Shown: positions 10,999 through 23,439, counted from the stretch's first letter. The stretch: 64,000 nucleotides of DNA from Cycas panzhihuaensis (GCA_023213395.1 CM041465.1:109313741-109377740); one strand, 5' to 3'. The notes: generated by a model not told the origin, from the sequence alone. Numbers and translations: made by a program.

Positions 10999-11129
10999 AT
11001 GACTGTTCTAATTTATTTTTTAAAAATCTGCCATGCCATTTTCGTATTTATTACGAAACTTCCACGTGTCTCGTAACTTAACTCACTGCCAACTATGCCC
11101 TATTTACTCGCTTTAGGGTTTGGGTTGGG

Positions 11130-11136
11130 TATTTAA
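11130..11136 (+). promoter_or_regulatory. TATA-like box of A 3' LTR
   Basis: tatttaa within gggttgggtatttaagtcat. The matching place in C reads gagtatttaagccc on the minus strand, so the box is conserved. Confidence 0.6.
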
Positions 11137-13196
11137 GTCATCATTAACTCATTTTTAAGATTTTTTGTTCATTTTTTAGATTGCTCCTCAAGGAAACCAC
11201 TCTATGCTCTACTATTCTCTACTGCTCTACTGCTACTACAGGACCTGCGCCTCTCCTCCAGTGCCCAGTATGGCTAAGACATCTTCCCAGCCCTTCACGC
11301 ACCTTGGAGAGGGCCCCTTTGGAGAGATCTCAGCAGATTCTTGCCCGGACAGCCATCAAGCATTCCAAGTGCAAGTGTTCTTCCTCCAACTCCATTAGTA
11401 GGGTGCTAAACCTGCCACATCATAGTTTTTGGGCTGATTTCTCAGCCTCTCCTTAGCAGCCCCTCAATTGAGGCAACAACCTCCCCTCCTCTTCTCAGGT
11501 ATTCATTGATTTGAGCTAGTTTCTTATTCAATTGATGCCCTATTTTGCTTGTCCTCTTGCTTCGATTTTTTAAGGTTATTTTCCTATTTGTATTGGGCTG
11601 TTTTACTCCTGTCATTACTACCTCCTTGCCTACATTTGTTGCTCAAGGCAGTGGCAAAGAGGGGTTGCATAGGGTTTGGGAGAGAGCTGGGTGGATTCCG
11701 TACCACCCTCCACGCTCCTCAAGCAGCTTTTAGCCCCCCAAACCTTCCCTCTTGCCCCGTGTTGTCCTTGGCACTCAAACAAGGATTTGTTGGGCCCTCC
11801 TTAGCCCTTTGAAATCGGTCTTTGTCACATGTCATGAGACTACTTTGAGGGCTTGTGCCTTGGTCCGGGCAACTCATATAAGTCCCGACCGCTTGTCCTT
11901 CACCCAACTCCTTTCCCGGCAGCCCAATTTGCTCTTCATAGCACCCCAGCTTGCCGTAGGTCCTCTTTGGCTCCTTTCAACTCTCTTGCTACTATTTCCA
12001 ACTGTCTTTCTTAGCCTTACCCTCACTGCCTCGTGGCTTTTGGGGGAGGTTGGGGTTGTTCTTTGTGAAAGGTGGGCCACTCTAAGGCTTACTGGTTACT
12101 TTCCATTTACTTTGGTTGTCCTCCTTTATATATTATCATCATTGTGTTGATACTAATATACACATATTTAAGTTTATATTTGCTTTGCATATACATGTAT
12201 TATTAGGATCTCTTCATTGTATGTTAGCACTCTTTCTCTGGAAAGGGGGAGGTCATCACTTACTTGCAGGTATTCAGAAAGCGCAAAGGACCTTTCTCCA
12301 TTTGTCCCTTTGTCGGTAAGTGCTTCCATTCATGTTGTATTTTTTATACTTCATTTATTGCTAGTACTTGGTCCCTTTCTTTCCTTTATTTTGTACTTTA
12401 GTATTTTTCTGGGGAAGGTAAGGGAGCCCCTCATTCTGATCAACCACGACTCTTCACGACCGTCGTACCTTGTGGAGTAGTTTCGAGTGCCTCCGGGGAG
12501 CATCACCATTACGACACGCTTCCGTTCTGGGTACGCGCTTTTGCTTCACTCTATCACTTTTTCCTTTTGAATTTCCTTTACATAGTAGTAATTAACTCAT
12601 TGGAAATAAAAAGGAAATCAACCTTGCTTTTGGTTCATACTTTGTTTACTTTGTTGCTTGCACCTTCTTTAGCCATAGGAAAAGGTCTTAGGAAACCTTC
12701 CCTCTCACCTTTTCCCTCCTTTTGCCATGCAAGCTTCTTTCTCTCCTTGTTATTTATGTATTTGGTTAGTTTGGTTAGGCATACCTTGACCCACGTCCTT
12801 GGGTTATCTCTCTTACGTTCTCTTGGTTCCTCGCTTAGCTGGATAACCAAGGTGACCCCGTCCTTAGGCCACCTGCTTGCCTATCCTTCCTTGTTTCCCA
12901 TTACTCTAGGGAAACCCTCGAAGGTTTCTCTCCTTCCCCTTTTAACCATCTAAGGGTGGGGGGATCCTTCCTGTAGGTCAACCCAGGCTAACCCTATGCC
13001 TCCTCACCTCTCGTTCGAAGTGGGGGGATTACCCTTTGGTAGCTATATTCTATTTGCAGGTCCCAAACTCGCGCTCTAGTGCACGGGGTGCCCTGCGTGG
13101 TACTTGCCCTACTTATAGGTCTCTTTCTTGATCATATTATCAACTGCTCTTACCATTCCTATTTAGTTAGGTAGCTATCCTGTAGATGCATGTCCA

Positions 13197-15288
13197 AGTG
13201 TGTGTGGTTTTACTTTGAGGAAAGTAGAGTTGTTTGTAGTAGTAGTCACTTTAATTAAAATATAATGTTTTAGCATTCACATTATATATATTTGCATGCA
13301 TATAGCCTTCTTATAGCCCCTTCTTGGAAGGAAGAGACTTTTGTATGTGCAAGTTTAAAGCAATATCCATGAAGGAGGAGGACGTTCGCTTCTAGGTAAG
13401 CCATTACCCTCCTTTTCTCTTTCACTTTATTTGCTTTCCTTATTTTTCTATTCTGCTTATCTCTTATAAGGGGAAGGTAAGGAAGCCCCTGTCTTCTACA
13501 TTAACCTTGGTCATGCACCAACCGACTGGCAAGAGGGTGTACATTGCACACAAGTGAGGTCCTTCATCGACCGCTATGCTTTCTAGGTACGCTTCGTCCC
13601 TCTTTCTCATCCACCCCTTTTCGTTTTTTCTATTATACAAAATCTATTATATTAATTTAATAGAACACATAAGAGCAAAAAAGGGTAGTATCTACTCACA
13701 TCTTTTGCATAAGAACATTGTATGTTTGCTCTTTATAGGAAAAGGCATAGTAGGAAATATATTCCTCCCCCTTTCTCTTATCTATTCCGAAAATACCCAT
13801 AGATGCATCTCATCTAGTTCGCTTGCTTGCATACGAGTTGATTGTACTTCCTTTTTTTTCTCTTGTCCTTTATGTATTGAGTGAAAGAGAGAGAAAATGA
13901 GAGAGTTCCGTTTTTAGTCCACTTCTTTTCCTGGTATGCCTTAGCATCTTTGGTGAGACTTGTGTGACAGATCACTGTCTATAGTGACTCTGTTACCTTG
14001 GTATCTCTCTAACATCTTGCCCCATACACTGTCGTACTTGTTGGCTATCCATAAACTGTCACATAACCCTACCTTGTTGTACCTAAATACTACATGGAGA
14101 ACTTTAGCAGAGGGTTTTGCCATCCTAAGGCTTCCCTTCCCCTTTCTTGCTTGGTATGTGTGGTTTTACTTTGAGGAAAGTAGATTTATTTACAACATTA
14201 GTCACTTTAATTAAAATATAACATTTTAGCATTCGCATTACATATATTTGCATACATATAGCCTTCTTGCAGTCCCTTCTTAGAAGGGAGAGACTTTTGT
14301 GTGCGTAGGTTTAAAGCAATATCCGTAAAGGAGGAGGACGTCTCATTCTGGGTAAGCCATTACCCTCATTTTCTCTTTCACTTTATTTGCTTTCCTTATT
14401 TTTCCGTTCCACTTATCTCTTATAAGGGGAAGGTAAGGAAGCCCTTGTCTTCTATATCAACCTTGGTCACACACCAACCGACTGGCAAGAGGACATATGT
14501 TGTGCACAAGCAAGGTCTTTCATCAACCACTATGCTTTCTAGGTACGCTTCGTCCCTCTTTCTCATCCACCCCTTTTCTTTTTTACTATTATACAAAATC
14601 TATTATATTAATTTAATAGATCACATAAGAGCGAAAAAGGGAAATCAATTAGCTACTTGTATCTTTTGCATAGGAACGTTGTATATTTACTCTTTATAGG
14701 AAAAGTCATAATAGGAAATACATTCCTCCACCTTTGTCCTATCTATCCTAAAAATACCCATAGATGCATCTCATCTAGTTCGCTTGCTTGCATGCGATAT
14801 GCTTGTACTTCCTCTTTTTTCTCTTGTTCTTTGTGTATTGAGTGAAAGAGAGAGAAAAGGAGAGAGTTCCCTTTTTAGTCCACTTCTTTGCTCCTTCCCT
14901 TAGTTGTATTTATCTAGACCAAATAATCTAGGGAAACCTACCCACATTCATCCTAGGCCTTTCGCCTATACTCTGTCACCTTTATTTTCCTTCGTCATAG
15001 GAAAACCCATCGAGGATTCCTCTTCTTCCCTTCTAGCCATCCAAGGGTGGGAGTACCTTCCTCTTAAGACCATCCAGGCTACCCCTGCATGCATCTTTCT
15101 TTTCAGATTGAAAGCTACTCCAAGGTAGTTGGGTGTCATTTGCGGGTCCCAAACTCACACTTCAGTGCACAGATGCCCTGCGTGGTGTTCCCTTTTCTTA
15201 TAGGTTTTTATTCACACCCTCAACATCAGCTGTTAACCACCTTCATTCCTATTGAGCATAGTGACCATCCCGTAGACGCGCATCCTGA
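13197..15288 (+). repeat. partial LTR of a related Tat subfamily
   Basis: Its end (cccgtagacgcgcatcct) and the 15,000-15,288 stretch align with the LTR end of A, including the caggtcccaaactc-type block. The left part is cut off by the end of element A. It contains a large tandem duplication. Sequence right of it is LINE, so this element probably inserted into that LINE. Confidence 0.7.
13201..14890 (+). repeat. 956-bp tandem duplication inside the LTR fragment
   Basis: Copy 1 is 13,201-13,929 and copy 2 is 14,157-14,890, both starting tgtgtggttttactttgagg. The copies are colinear throughout, and each carries ctaggtaagcc or ctgggtaagcc, ggggaaggtaaggaagccc and tctaggtacgcttcg. The 227 bases between them (13,930-14,156) are not repeated. 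Confidence 0.85.
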
Positions 15289-15299
15289 ACCCACATGAC

Positions 15300-16014
15300 C
15301 TTTGATCTCATCACACCCCAAGGCTAATGGGGAGTGGTTTGAATCTATCTTTAGCAAAGCTTCTAGGCTAATATTACTATGCTGACTTAACCAAGCATAG
15401 TTGGTGACCACTCTATCTAATCTGACCTAGATATGGATAGCTCCCAGTCTCCTATTTGATTAGGTGAACTTGGGGCCTCTTAGGGGAATATCCATCAAAC
15501 CTCCCTTCTGCATAAAGTCCCCAAGGTTATCCATACATTTAATCAACTCTATCTGACCCCCTCTCTTTTCCTCAAGGGATAAGGCCGTGTTAAAGTCCCT
15601 TATAATCAACCAGGGACCCAACCACTTCTTGTGGGCCTCGATCAACTTGCTCTATAAATGTTTCCTTCCCTCCTACATTAGGGGAGTGTATACATTAGTG
15701 ACCAACCACTTACTGTTGGATTTCTTACTTATCATCCAACTAGATATAAAATATTCCTTGATGAGGAAAGCCTGACCCTCCCATCCTTTGGGGTTCCCCA
15801 TGGTGGCTAGTCTGCTAGATCCTCTATCTCCATCTAAAGTTATCTACTCAACTCCTTTCCATATTTTGTTTTTAATGTTTGCTCTATTCTCAACTAACAA
15901 TTTAGTTTCCTTGATTAGGAGGATATCCAACCTTCTATGACTCCACAGTTCCTTAACCATTCTATATTTTAATGGGGAATTTATGCCATAAATATTCTAG
16001 GAGGCAAGTTTCAT
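15300..16014 (-). pseudogene. LINE ORF2 apurinic endonuclease (fragment 1)
   Basis: Nicks target DNA for target-primed reverse transcription. The frame starts MKLAS-NIYGINSPLK at 16,014, the usual start of plant LINE ORF2. Later come LIIRDFNTALSLEEKRGG and GLMDIPLRGPKFT (15,645-15,460), then the SDHSPL-like end as SNHSPLAL near 15,325. The family motif GDFN reads RDFN. Several in-frame TAG/TGA codons break it. Confidence 0.85.
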
Positions 16015-16599
16015 GATGATTTCCACCCCTTTGGGCCCTCAACTTCCCTCATCTCTTTCTTCTTATTTTGGGCCCTTGCCCTGGTCCTCCATCCCTAAGG
16101 GTTCTTTGTATCCCTTGGTCAATCTGGAGCACTTCCTCTCTCTCCTACAACACCTTTGAAGATGGTCTCCCTAATCTCTTTTCTCTACTGAAGTTAGGGC
16201 CTATTGGGAGGTCTAGCTCTTTAACATCATTCTGATTCTATTTGTCTCTAACCTTCTAGAACTTCTCCAATTTCTTCTACTCTTCATGTCTCTCTAAGAT
16301 GGGCTCTTCATCCTTTTGGGAAGGGACCATCTCCATTCCCAATTAGGGTTTTATGGGCTGAAGCTGTGAGACCCCTATAGAGGCTATCAAATTAACTTCC
16401 CCTTCCTCAAAAAGGGTATCTTCCTCATCCAAGTTTAGATCCTACCCTAACTCAAGTAGAATAGGGCCTTAGCCAACCTCCAAAAGGTTAGGCTCTTGTT
16501 CCTCCTCTATTGGGGGTACTCCTTCACTTTTACCTCTTCAGGTCCCATAATAGGGCCACTTTGTTCCCTCTCTCTCTTTAGATTCTCATCCCTGACTTG
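16015..16599 (-). other. LINE ORF1 C-terminal linker / inter-ORF region
   Basis: Charged, Glu/Lys-rich low-complexity coding remnant between the zinc-knuckle part of ORF1 and the ORF2 start, with many stops. Confidence 0.55.
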
Positions 16600-17150
16600 G
16601 TGGGCCAAAGGATTTGGATTTAATTCTCTAGGGTAGCTATGTGGAAGGTTCCCTAGCCATTTTCATTTTTGACATCTCATATTTTCAAGCTCATATACCA
16701 ATTTTTGTTTTCTATTCCACTGAAATCCATCTATAAACACCCAATTAGGAAGGGGTTTATCAGTTCTGGCCAATACATAAAACCTAATGTTAACTAATAT
16801 TCTCTTGTTCTTCATGGATGAGTCCACCACCAAGAGGGGTCTAATGGTCTTAGCAAACCCTTTAATGATGTCAAGATCCTAAGCATTTAGTGGAAGCCCT
16901 AGTAATTGAACCCACAAGGGAATTTTCTTGATGGAACCTTCAGTCGGGTCAAAGTCTAGATGCTATTTCTCCATTAGGATCGCCTTTCGACCATCATCCA
17001 TGGAGATTTTAAAAGGATGTTAACCATATCCTCTTGGTAGTAGAACTTAAAGAGAACACATGCTCTAGGGAGTTCTATGGCCTCAATCAAGCCTTTTAGC
17101 TTCCATTATTAGCTAACCCATTTCCTAATAGGGTTTACTCCAAGCCTAGG
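16600..17150 (-). pseudogene. LINE ORF1 (DUF4283-like, degenerate zinc knuckle)
   Basis: RNA-binding gag-like ORF1 of plant L1 elements. Read on the minus strand it contains ACVLFKFYYQEDM, then KIPLWVQLLGLPL, which is a DUF4283 hallmark, then PLLVVDSSMKNKRI and VYELENMRCQK. The last marks the beginning of a CCHC knuckle, of which only part survives (stop after CQK, and the His reads as Asn). Frame breaks are few but clear. Confidence 0.75.
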
Positions 17151-17160
17151 GCCTGAGAAA

Positions 17161-19345
17161 TGCCCCACTAGACTATTACCCTAGTATTTCTCTAGCCTAT
17201 ATGATACTTATTTAAGGATGTTAATCTCCATATAAAGAAACCTAATTATAAGGAATTATGACTTATAAGATATGCCCATTAGCCCAAAATATTAAAAAAT
17301 ATGATGTGGTAGTGTAGAATACAATAAATAAACCTTCACATTTTTATTCATAACTTTTTATCTATTAATAGAATTATATTAAATTAGTCTTATTATATTC
17401 ATATTAAAGGCATCTATTTACTTAGATAGGTGGGGCCTATAAGGGACTCACTACATGAAGATATTTTTGTTAGATGGATATGAAGGTAATAGATATTACT
17501 CTAACATTAATAATCATAAACACTATTGTAATCATTATAGTCTAGATCATGCCATAAAACCTTAATGGATTTAATGATAAGGCACCCACTCCTCATAGGA
17601 AGAATAAGAGTTTGGACAATAGAGTTAGGGAATATATTTAGCCCTTAGGACTGAGAAAAAGAAAGGAAAAGTGTAGCTTTTCAGAAGCAAAGAAACTAGA
17701 CAAAAGTGAGGGTATAACTACAAAGATTTTAAAGGACTTAGACTTAGATCTAATTTTGGGAGACATGATGAAAGAGAGGTGCTCAAAGCTAATGATAATA
17801 TTTTTATGAATTATCCATCACTAAATTTAGATATACATTTAGCTAAGCAGAGAAAACTCCACTCTTTATTTTATAGAAAATTATTTAGATAAAGTTTATA
17901 TTTCTTTAAGAAATTAGTTGTACAGTTTAGGAAAAGGGTTAGAGAAATTGCCTTGGGTTGTGTTCCAAATTAAAATTGTATTTATTTAGCTCAAATGTAA
18001 TTCTAATACATAGGATTTTAATTATAAAGGAGATTATACAAAGGGGGTTATATCTCTTGGTGACTACCACCATCCTATGTAAGGGACTTGATTAGTTAAT
18101 TCCATGAATATATGTATAAGTCATTGCTTTATACTAACCTTAAAACATAAATAAATAAAAATGAAGGAGTTTTCAAGACATAAAGGGAACTCATAAAATA
18201 ACATTTCATTAACATTAGTAGAGATCATCCATAACCTATAGGAGAAGCTAAAAGGCTATAAACATGATAATGAAAGAATTCTAAATAACCATGAAATAAT
18301 GCTTCAGAATATCTAGCAAGTCATTAAACAAGAGAAGACTGAAAGAATTCAAAACACTTGGAATACTAGAAGAATAAATAGATCATAAGAACCATCAATT
18401 TATAAATATTTGAGTGGGAGAATCAAAAGAAGGACTTGAGGCCACAATAAAGAGAATTATTGATTTTCCAACAAAACTCAAGGCCAAGATGAAGGGAACA
18501 TAGAGATAAAAGGAGTGGACTCTAGTTTAAACGAAACAAGTTAAGGTCACCTACATTCAATAGAGAAATCAAAAGTGAAAGTAATGTAGAGGCATGGTTG
18601 CTCAACATCGAGAAATATTTTAATTTAAATGAATTTAACTCAAATGACAATGTGAGAATTATTTTATATAAGTTTATAAGGAGAGAATCCTTACAATGGG
18701 AGTATTATAAGAAGGTAAAGGACCTCAGAGAAAGAGAAATGAGATAGAGCAAGTTTATCAAGTGTTTCAAATAAAAGTATTTATGGCAAGTCCTTAATAA
18801 TTATCAACGTAAACTTAAAATGTATCTAATATGCAATAGACTGAATATAACAAAACACATAGTAATAATAGAAATATCCTAAATATAATTTTTAATATAA
18901 TGAAATAACAAAATTATAATAGTTAAATATTAGGTAAATCTTCCATAATAACTAACTCTCTTTGAGGTGAGGTGTCCTCCAAAAATTGTTCCAAGCTAAA
19001 ATTTTATAGATCATGAATCTCCCATTGATGAGCAACACTAGGATGGATGTTCTTATATATAGATAGTCAAGTCCAAAAGGGGGAGTTAGCTAGAAGTATT
19101 AAGCAAGTCAACCTTAATGAAGTTGGCTACACTATATGGTTTTAAAACACTACAAGTTCCTCTACTTGAAAGCATGCTTTGTTATCAAAGAAAAGGAATA
19201 TTCACATGTTATTAATACTAACTTTTAGATTTGTATACAACTTCTTTATGATATTAGTTCCTCTACTTTACCAAGTGCTCTCATATTTCTCTAAAATGTA
19301 ATTTCCTTGTTCATATTTATAAGATGCCTTTTAGTTCTATTATCG
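17161..19345 (+). mobile_element. AT-rich remnant with decayed Ty3/gypsy gag
   Basis: About 2.2 kb, visibly more AT-rich than the flanks, with hardly any ORF over 60 codons. It holds a gag remnant and possibly a short early-RT remnant near 18,960-19,030 (FIDHESPID-like). I found no LTR pair. It lies between the two LINE fragments. Confidence 0.55.
18545..18850 (+). pseudogene. Ty3/gypsy gag (Retrotrans_gag) remnant
   Basis: The plus frame reads SPTFNREIKSESNVEAWLLN followed by IEKYFNLNEFNSND, then WEYYKKVKDL and KFIKCFK. This matches the plant gypsy capsid pattern F-x-G-E-x(6)-AEAWL-x-x-x-x-KYF and the later W-x(n)-F-x-x-x-F. Two stops (TAG, TAA) sit where Trp/Gln and Glu are expected. It is a different lineage from the Tat gags. 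Confidence 0.7.
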
Positions 19346-19361
19346 TTTTTTTTTTTTTTTT
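19346..19361 (-). repeat. poly(T) = poly(A) tail of LINE 2
   Basis: 16 consecutive T on the plus strand, about 200 bases past the RNase H domain that is read on the minus strand. This marks the LINE 3' end. Confidence 0.75.
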
Positions 19362-19559
19362 GATATGGTAAAAGTAGAAGGGGTTTTAACAAGTCCCCAA
19401 ACCTTTTACAACAACTTCCACATGGCTATTGGACAATATGGCCATGGCCTAGAATAACCAAAACCACCCTAACACTCTAGGCCTTGTCAATAACAAGCCT
19501 TAACTCTCCCCATTCTGAACCATGTCCCATCTTACTAGACTCAGAAGTTCCTCTCGAAA

Positions 19560-20697
19560 GTTCTCTTTCTAGATCTGCTTTCCTTTATTTATAACTGCCC
19601 AATTGGCAAACTAATTTGCTGTTGCATTTCCTTCCCTATACATATGCCGAATCAATGTACTTTGCTTAGATCTCAAAATATCCTGGGTATCTCTCACCAT
19701 ATCTAAATGATGCCACTCATCCTTCACCTCCCCCCTAAAAATCTTAATCACATTCAAGGAATCTCCTTCTATCTCCACCATATCATGGTCATCCTCATCC
19801 ACCATCTCTATAACTTGTTGTATAGCCTTAAGTTTAGTGCAGTGATTAATTTATCAGTCGTAGTATTCCATAAAATCCCATCTAACTGTTCTATCATGGT
19901 GTCTACACAGGCCCCCTCGCCAACCTCACCAGGGTTACCTTTTGTCGCCTAATCAAAATTAATTTTCACCCAGTACTCACTAGGTGGCTTCCAAGAACTC
20001 TTCCTCCTTTGCATCTCACTGATTTTTGGATAGCTGATACCCCAACCCTCCATGATGTTTCTCTCCTCCCTCAAAACCCTATCCTCCTCCAGAGGTTTGA
20101 TCATTTTAATTATCACTCCCAGAATCATCTCGAAGAGTCTATGCTCATCTGTATCCTTCCCTCAGAATATTCTTATGTTTTGTTCTTTTTAAATATACCA
20201 AAGTCCCATGGGCATAACTAATTTCCACAATATTCACAACGTCTTATCCCTAAAGGGGGACTTCCATAACATCCATTGATCTATGAGTGCCCTAGGGAGC
20301 ACCTAATCTATCTCCAAATTAGTCCAGATTCTAGCCTATATACCCCTGGTAAAAGGGAAATGGATACTAATATGGTCTAGAGACTCCTCACTCTCCTTAC
20401 ATAGCAAACATCTATTCGACATGGAGTAATCGTGTCTATGGAGATTATTAATTGTCAAAAATTTATTTTATAGGCACAACCACTAGAACACCACCACCTT
20501 AGGGATAAGTCCCAACTTCTAGGCCCCAGCCAATAGCTCATTCTTGTAAAAACCCTCTTTCTGGCATACAGATTGGTAGCCCTCCCTTATGGAGTATAAT
20601 CAAGAGGGGGAGAATTACCAAATTAGAGTATCAACTATAGAATATTTAGGGATATACCATTTATTCAACTCATTCTTAAGGAACTGAATGTGCCCCC
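19560..20697 (-). pseudogene. LINE 2 ORF2 C-terminus: zinc-binding RT domain and RNase H
   Basis: On the minus strand the first part (20,697-20,200) is a zf-RVT domain, with YSIREGYQS-like, KVVVF-WLCL and RCLLCKESEESLDHI. The last is the Cys-x2-Cys...His zinc cluster. The second part (19,995-19,560) is a plant LINE RNase H, with WVKINFD, ATKGNPGEVG, then VEIEGDSLNVIKIF and HMYREGNATAN at 19,805-19,611. The RNase H would remove RNA template during integration. Several stops and a homopolymer frame slip at the B/D insertion site are present. Confidence 0.85.
20693..20697. other. target-site duplication, left (element B/D)
   Basis: ccccc next to the LTR end. The same five bases follow the other LTR at 51,952-51,956, inside what becomes one continuous LINE reading. 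Confidence 0.75.
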
Positions 20698-23439
20698 TAG
20701 ATGTGTATCTATAGGATAATCACCTAGCTAAGTAGGAATAGTGGGGATGATCAATAATGGTATCGAGGGTGTGGATAGAAACCTATAAGCAAAGTGAGTA
20801 CCATGCAGGGTGTCCTATGCACCGGAGCGCGAGTTCAGGACCTGCGGATGATACCCAACTACCTGAGAGTGGTTCCCCACCTCAAAGAGGAAGGGGGAAG
20901 GCGAGAGAGGTAGCCTGGATAAACTTAGGAGGAAAGTCCTCCCACCCTTGGATGGCCAGAAAGGGAGTAAGAGAATCCTCAAGGATTTCCCTGTGACAGA
21001 GGGAAACAAGCGAGAGCAAGGTAGACAACGGCGTACTGTGTGGCTAGGATCTTCTCAGTTATTTGGCCATACAAATAGAACTGAGAAGAGGAGAAGGGAG
21101 TGGGAGCAAACAACAATCCCAAAATCTCCCTTAATGGTTCAACCAAGAAGGCGAGAGCAATATGGCATGTGCAAGCAAACAAAATGAAACAACAACAAAG
21201 AAAAACAAGCCCAAAAGGGCAAGGATTGGGTTCGCAAGCTGAGGAAAAGGAAAAGGGAAAACATCCTAAAGTCCTTTCCTTAAATGAGTGTGGTGTGTAA
21301 AGTGCAAATATATAAATGTGAGTAAGGATGTTAATTTCTTTTTCTCTTTTATGTTTGACCTATTTAACTAATGCATAGACTACAACTAAAAGTATGTAAA
21401 GGAAAGTGAGGGCAAGAGAAAGAAGTACATACCTAGGAGGGTAGCAGCCGATAGGAGACCTCGTCCATACACCACACACATCCTCATCAAGCCCACAGAT
21501 GATGGAGGGGCTTCCTTACCTTCCCCTTATGAAAGGAAAAAAGAAGGGAAACAAAAATGAAAGCAAAGTGTAAAACAAAAGACACCTTACCTGGATCCAA
21601 GTGCTTAACACCTTTGCGAGAGCACTGCAACAACCTACACATGCACAAATCTATCCCTTTCAAGAAGGGGATGCAAGAGACAATCTATGTATATGCAAGT
21701 ATATATAAGTGCTATTAACATTAGAATATTAGAGAAAGATAATTGCTGCAACAAACTTTATAAACCCTCTCTCAAACAAGGCTAGACACCTAGTGAAATG
21801 GTCTAAGGGAAGCCTCAGGATGGCTAGCCCTCCACTGAAATCTCCACATGACTCATAAACATAATAAGGTAGTAGGTAAAAGCCACCAAGGATAGCCAAA
21901 GATACCAAAGGAAAAGCAACAGAGTATTGAGAGGTAAGTGGGATGCGGAGTTGCTATGGGCAATAATCCGGTGCCCAAACACTTGCTAATGAGGACAAGG
22001 GGTACCCAACAACATGGGGGACTCTACGGGGGTCCAAATGAGAGGCAAGTAAGCCTGGAATCAGTGCAGCAAGTGGCTACATATGCTGACAATCCAATGC
22101 TAGCCTAGGGCTCAATCTCTCCTAGTAATCTCAAGAAGAACATAGGATGTGAGAAGAAAAGGTGGGAAGGGATTACCCTTGGAGAGAAGGACTGAAAGGG
22201 GGGCTGCCCTACCTTACTCTCTTCACCCAGCCTTAGGGCTCTTCTCTCACTATTCTCTTGAAGAAAACTAACAGAGGGAAGGTAGAGCCAAGAAGCAACA
22301 AGAAAGATACAATGAAAAGATAGCTTTTTAACAGTGAAAACTGAAGGAAATAAGTAAATAAAGCAAGAAATGGGTCCAAATAGGGAGTAACTCACCAAAA
22401 ACGGAAGAAAAGAGTTGGTAAGACTTGTTGGGCAGATGTATAACAGACCTGGGCCTAGTGACAGCAAGAAGAAGGGCCCCTGCAGGGGTTTGTAGGAGGT
22501 AAATCCAATGGACAGCTGAAAGGAATATTACTGGGCGAGTTGTGGAGGAATCAGCACCAAAAACACTTGCTGGAACCTGGAGAGTGGTTTCCCACCATGG
22601 AAGCAAAGAGTTACAGGCATGTCCTAGCCTGGGCTGAAGGAAATGCAGGCCTACAGAAACACGTGTGACAGAAGGAGCTGGAGAGCAAAAGTTCTTATCT
22701 TTGAGAGCAAAAAATGACCTAAGAATCCCTCAAAATGATGAGGGTTTGAATACTTATAACCACCCCATGCCTAAGAGGATGAATAGAGTGCGAATAGGAA
22801 TGAGGTGGATGTGAGACCATGTGGCAATTTCATGGGAAAAGCAAAAATTGCCACGACAGATTTTAAAAAACAACTGATGACAGTCACACCATGGTAAACT
22901 TTGCGGTACCACGACAAACTTCATGGTACTGCTAAGTTTATAACTGTGTGAGACTAGAAAGCTAGAATGGTAGAATTCTAGGTTCTAGGAGTTTTAAGAG
23001 ATGATTTGACAGGCCTCGGAGGGGCTGGCCCTCCTGTCTAAGAGGCTGAGATAGTCTAGAAAGCACTTGGACAGAGGTGGGCAAACATCAATAAGCAAAG
23101 ATCCCAAAACGAAGTCAAGGCAGGGGTATGAATGCATCATACAAACCAAAAGGGGAACTGAGATAGTGTTGAGACAGTGTAGAAGGTCGTATAGTGCCAT
23201 GGGGATGCCTACCTTGCGGAAAGGTAGGTCCTGTTGGGTCATCATAGGCTCACGATATGACAAGCAGCATGAACAAGCAACAAAATACAAAGTAATCATG
23301 CAAATGAAGCAAGCAGTCATGTAGAGAGACGATGCTTCTGTCAACCTTGCCAACGAAATGATGCAAGTGAAAAGGGAGAAGCATACCTGAGCTTACTTGA
23401 GTCAATCTATTCATATCCATTCCTGGTAGCTGAGAAACA
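20698..23439 (-). repeat. 3' LTR of element B/D
   Basis: 2,742 bases. The minus-strand start is TGTTTCTCAG at 23,439, and the end TG/CA has decayed to TA on the plus strand at 20,698. U3 contains the motif block at 22,885-22,950. A TATA-like stretch (plus-strand aatacttata) lies at about 22,750-22,760. Confidence 0.88.
22885..22950. promoter_or_regulatory. GGTACC palindrome block in U3 of B/D 3' LTR
   Basis: aaactttgcggtaccacgac, then caaacttcatggtactgc. Same layout as in the other LTRs. Confidence 0.6.

Larger units (their letters stand above)
1..13196 (+). mobile_element. Tat-type Ty3/gypsy retrotransposon A (5' end cut by window edge)
   Basis: The order visible is LTR, primer binding site, gag, protease, truncated RT, an antisense PMD gene, an archaeal-type RNase H, polypurine tract and LTR. 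The first 1,410 bases match the second part of the LTR at 10,479-13,196, so about 1.3 kb of 5' LTR lies outside the window. The extra RNase H and the long 3' region with an antisense gene fit the Tat lineage of Ty3/gypsy. The pol core is deleted, so the element cannot encode its own RT or integrase. It runs opposite to the other Tat copies in the window, and its target duplication cannot be checked because its left end is missing. Confidence 0.93.
10479..13196 (+). repeat. 3' LTR of element A
   Basis: 2,718 bases from TGTTTCCTGA to the terminal CA (atgtcca). Its later half matches 1-1410. U3 holds the GGTACC block at 10,939-10,998 and a TATA-like tatttaa at 11,130-11,136. The long downstream part (R/U5) is CT-rich and carries serial GT sites such as ggggaaggtaagggagcccc at 12,407. 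Confidence 0.9.
15289..17160 (-). mobile_element. L1-type LINE fragment 1 (ORF1 and endonuclease part)
   Basis: On the minus strand it runs from an ORF1-like gag through a linker to the ORF2 endonuclease, then stops at the LTR fragment ending at 15,288. RT and 3' end are not here. They probably lie left of the window if the Tat elements inserted into it. Confidence 0.8.
19346..20697 (-). mobile_element. LINE 2, 3' segment
   Basis: Carries the end of ORF2 and the poly(A) tail. It is continuous in sequence with 51,952-54,989 once element B/D (20,698-51,951) is removed. Both edges carry CCCCC. Confidence 0.85.
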
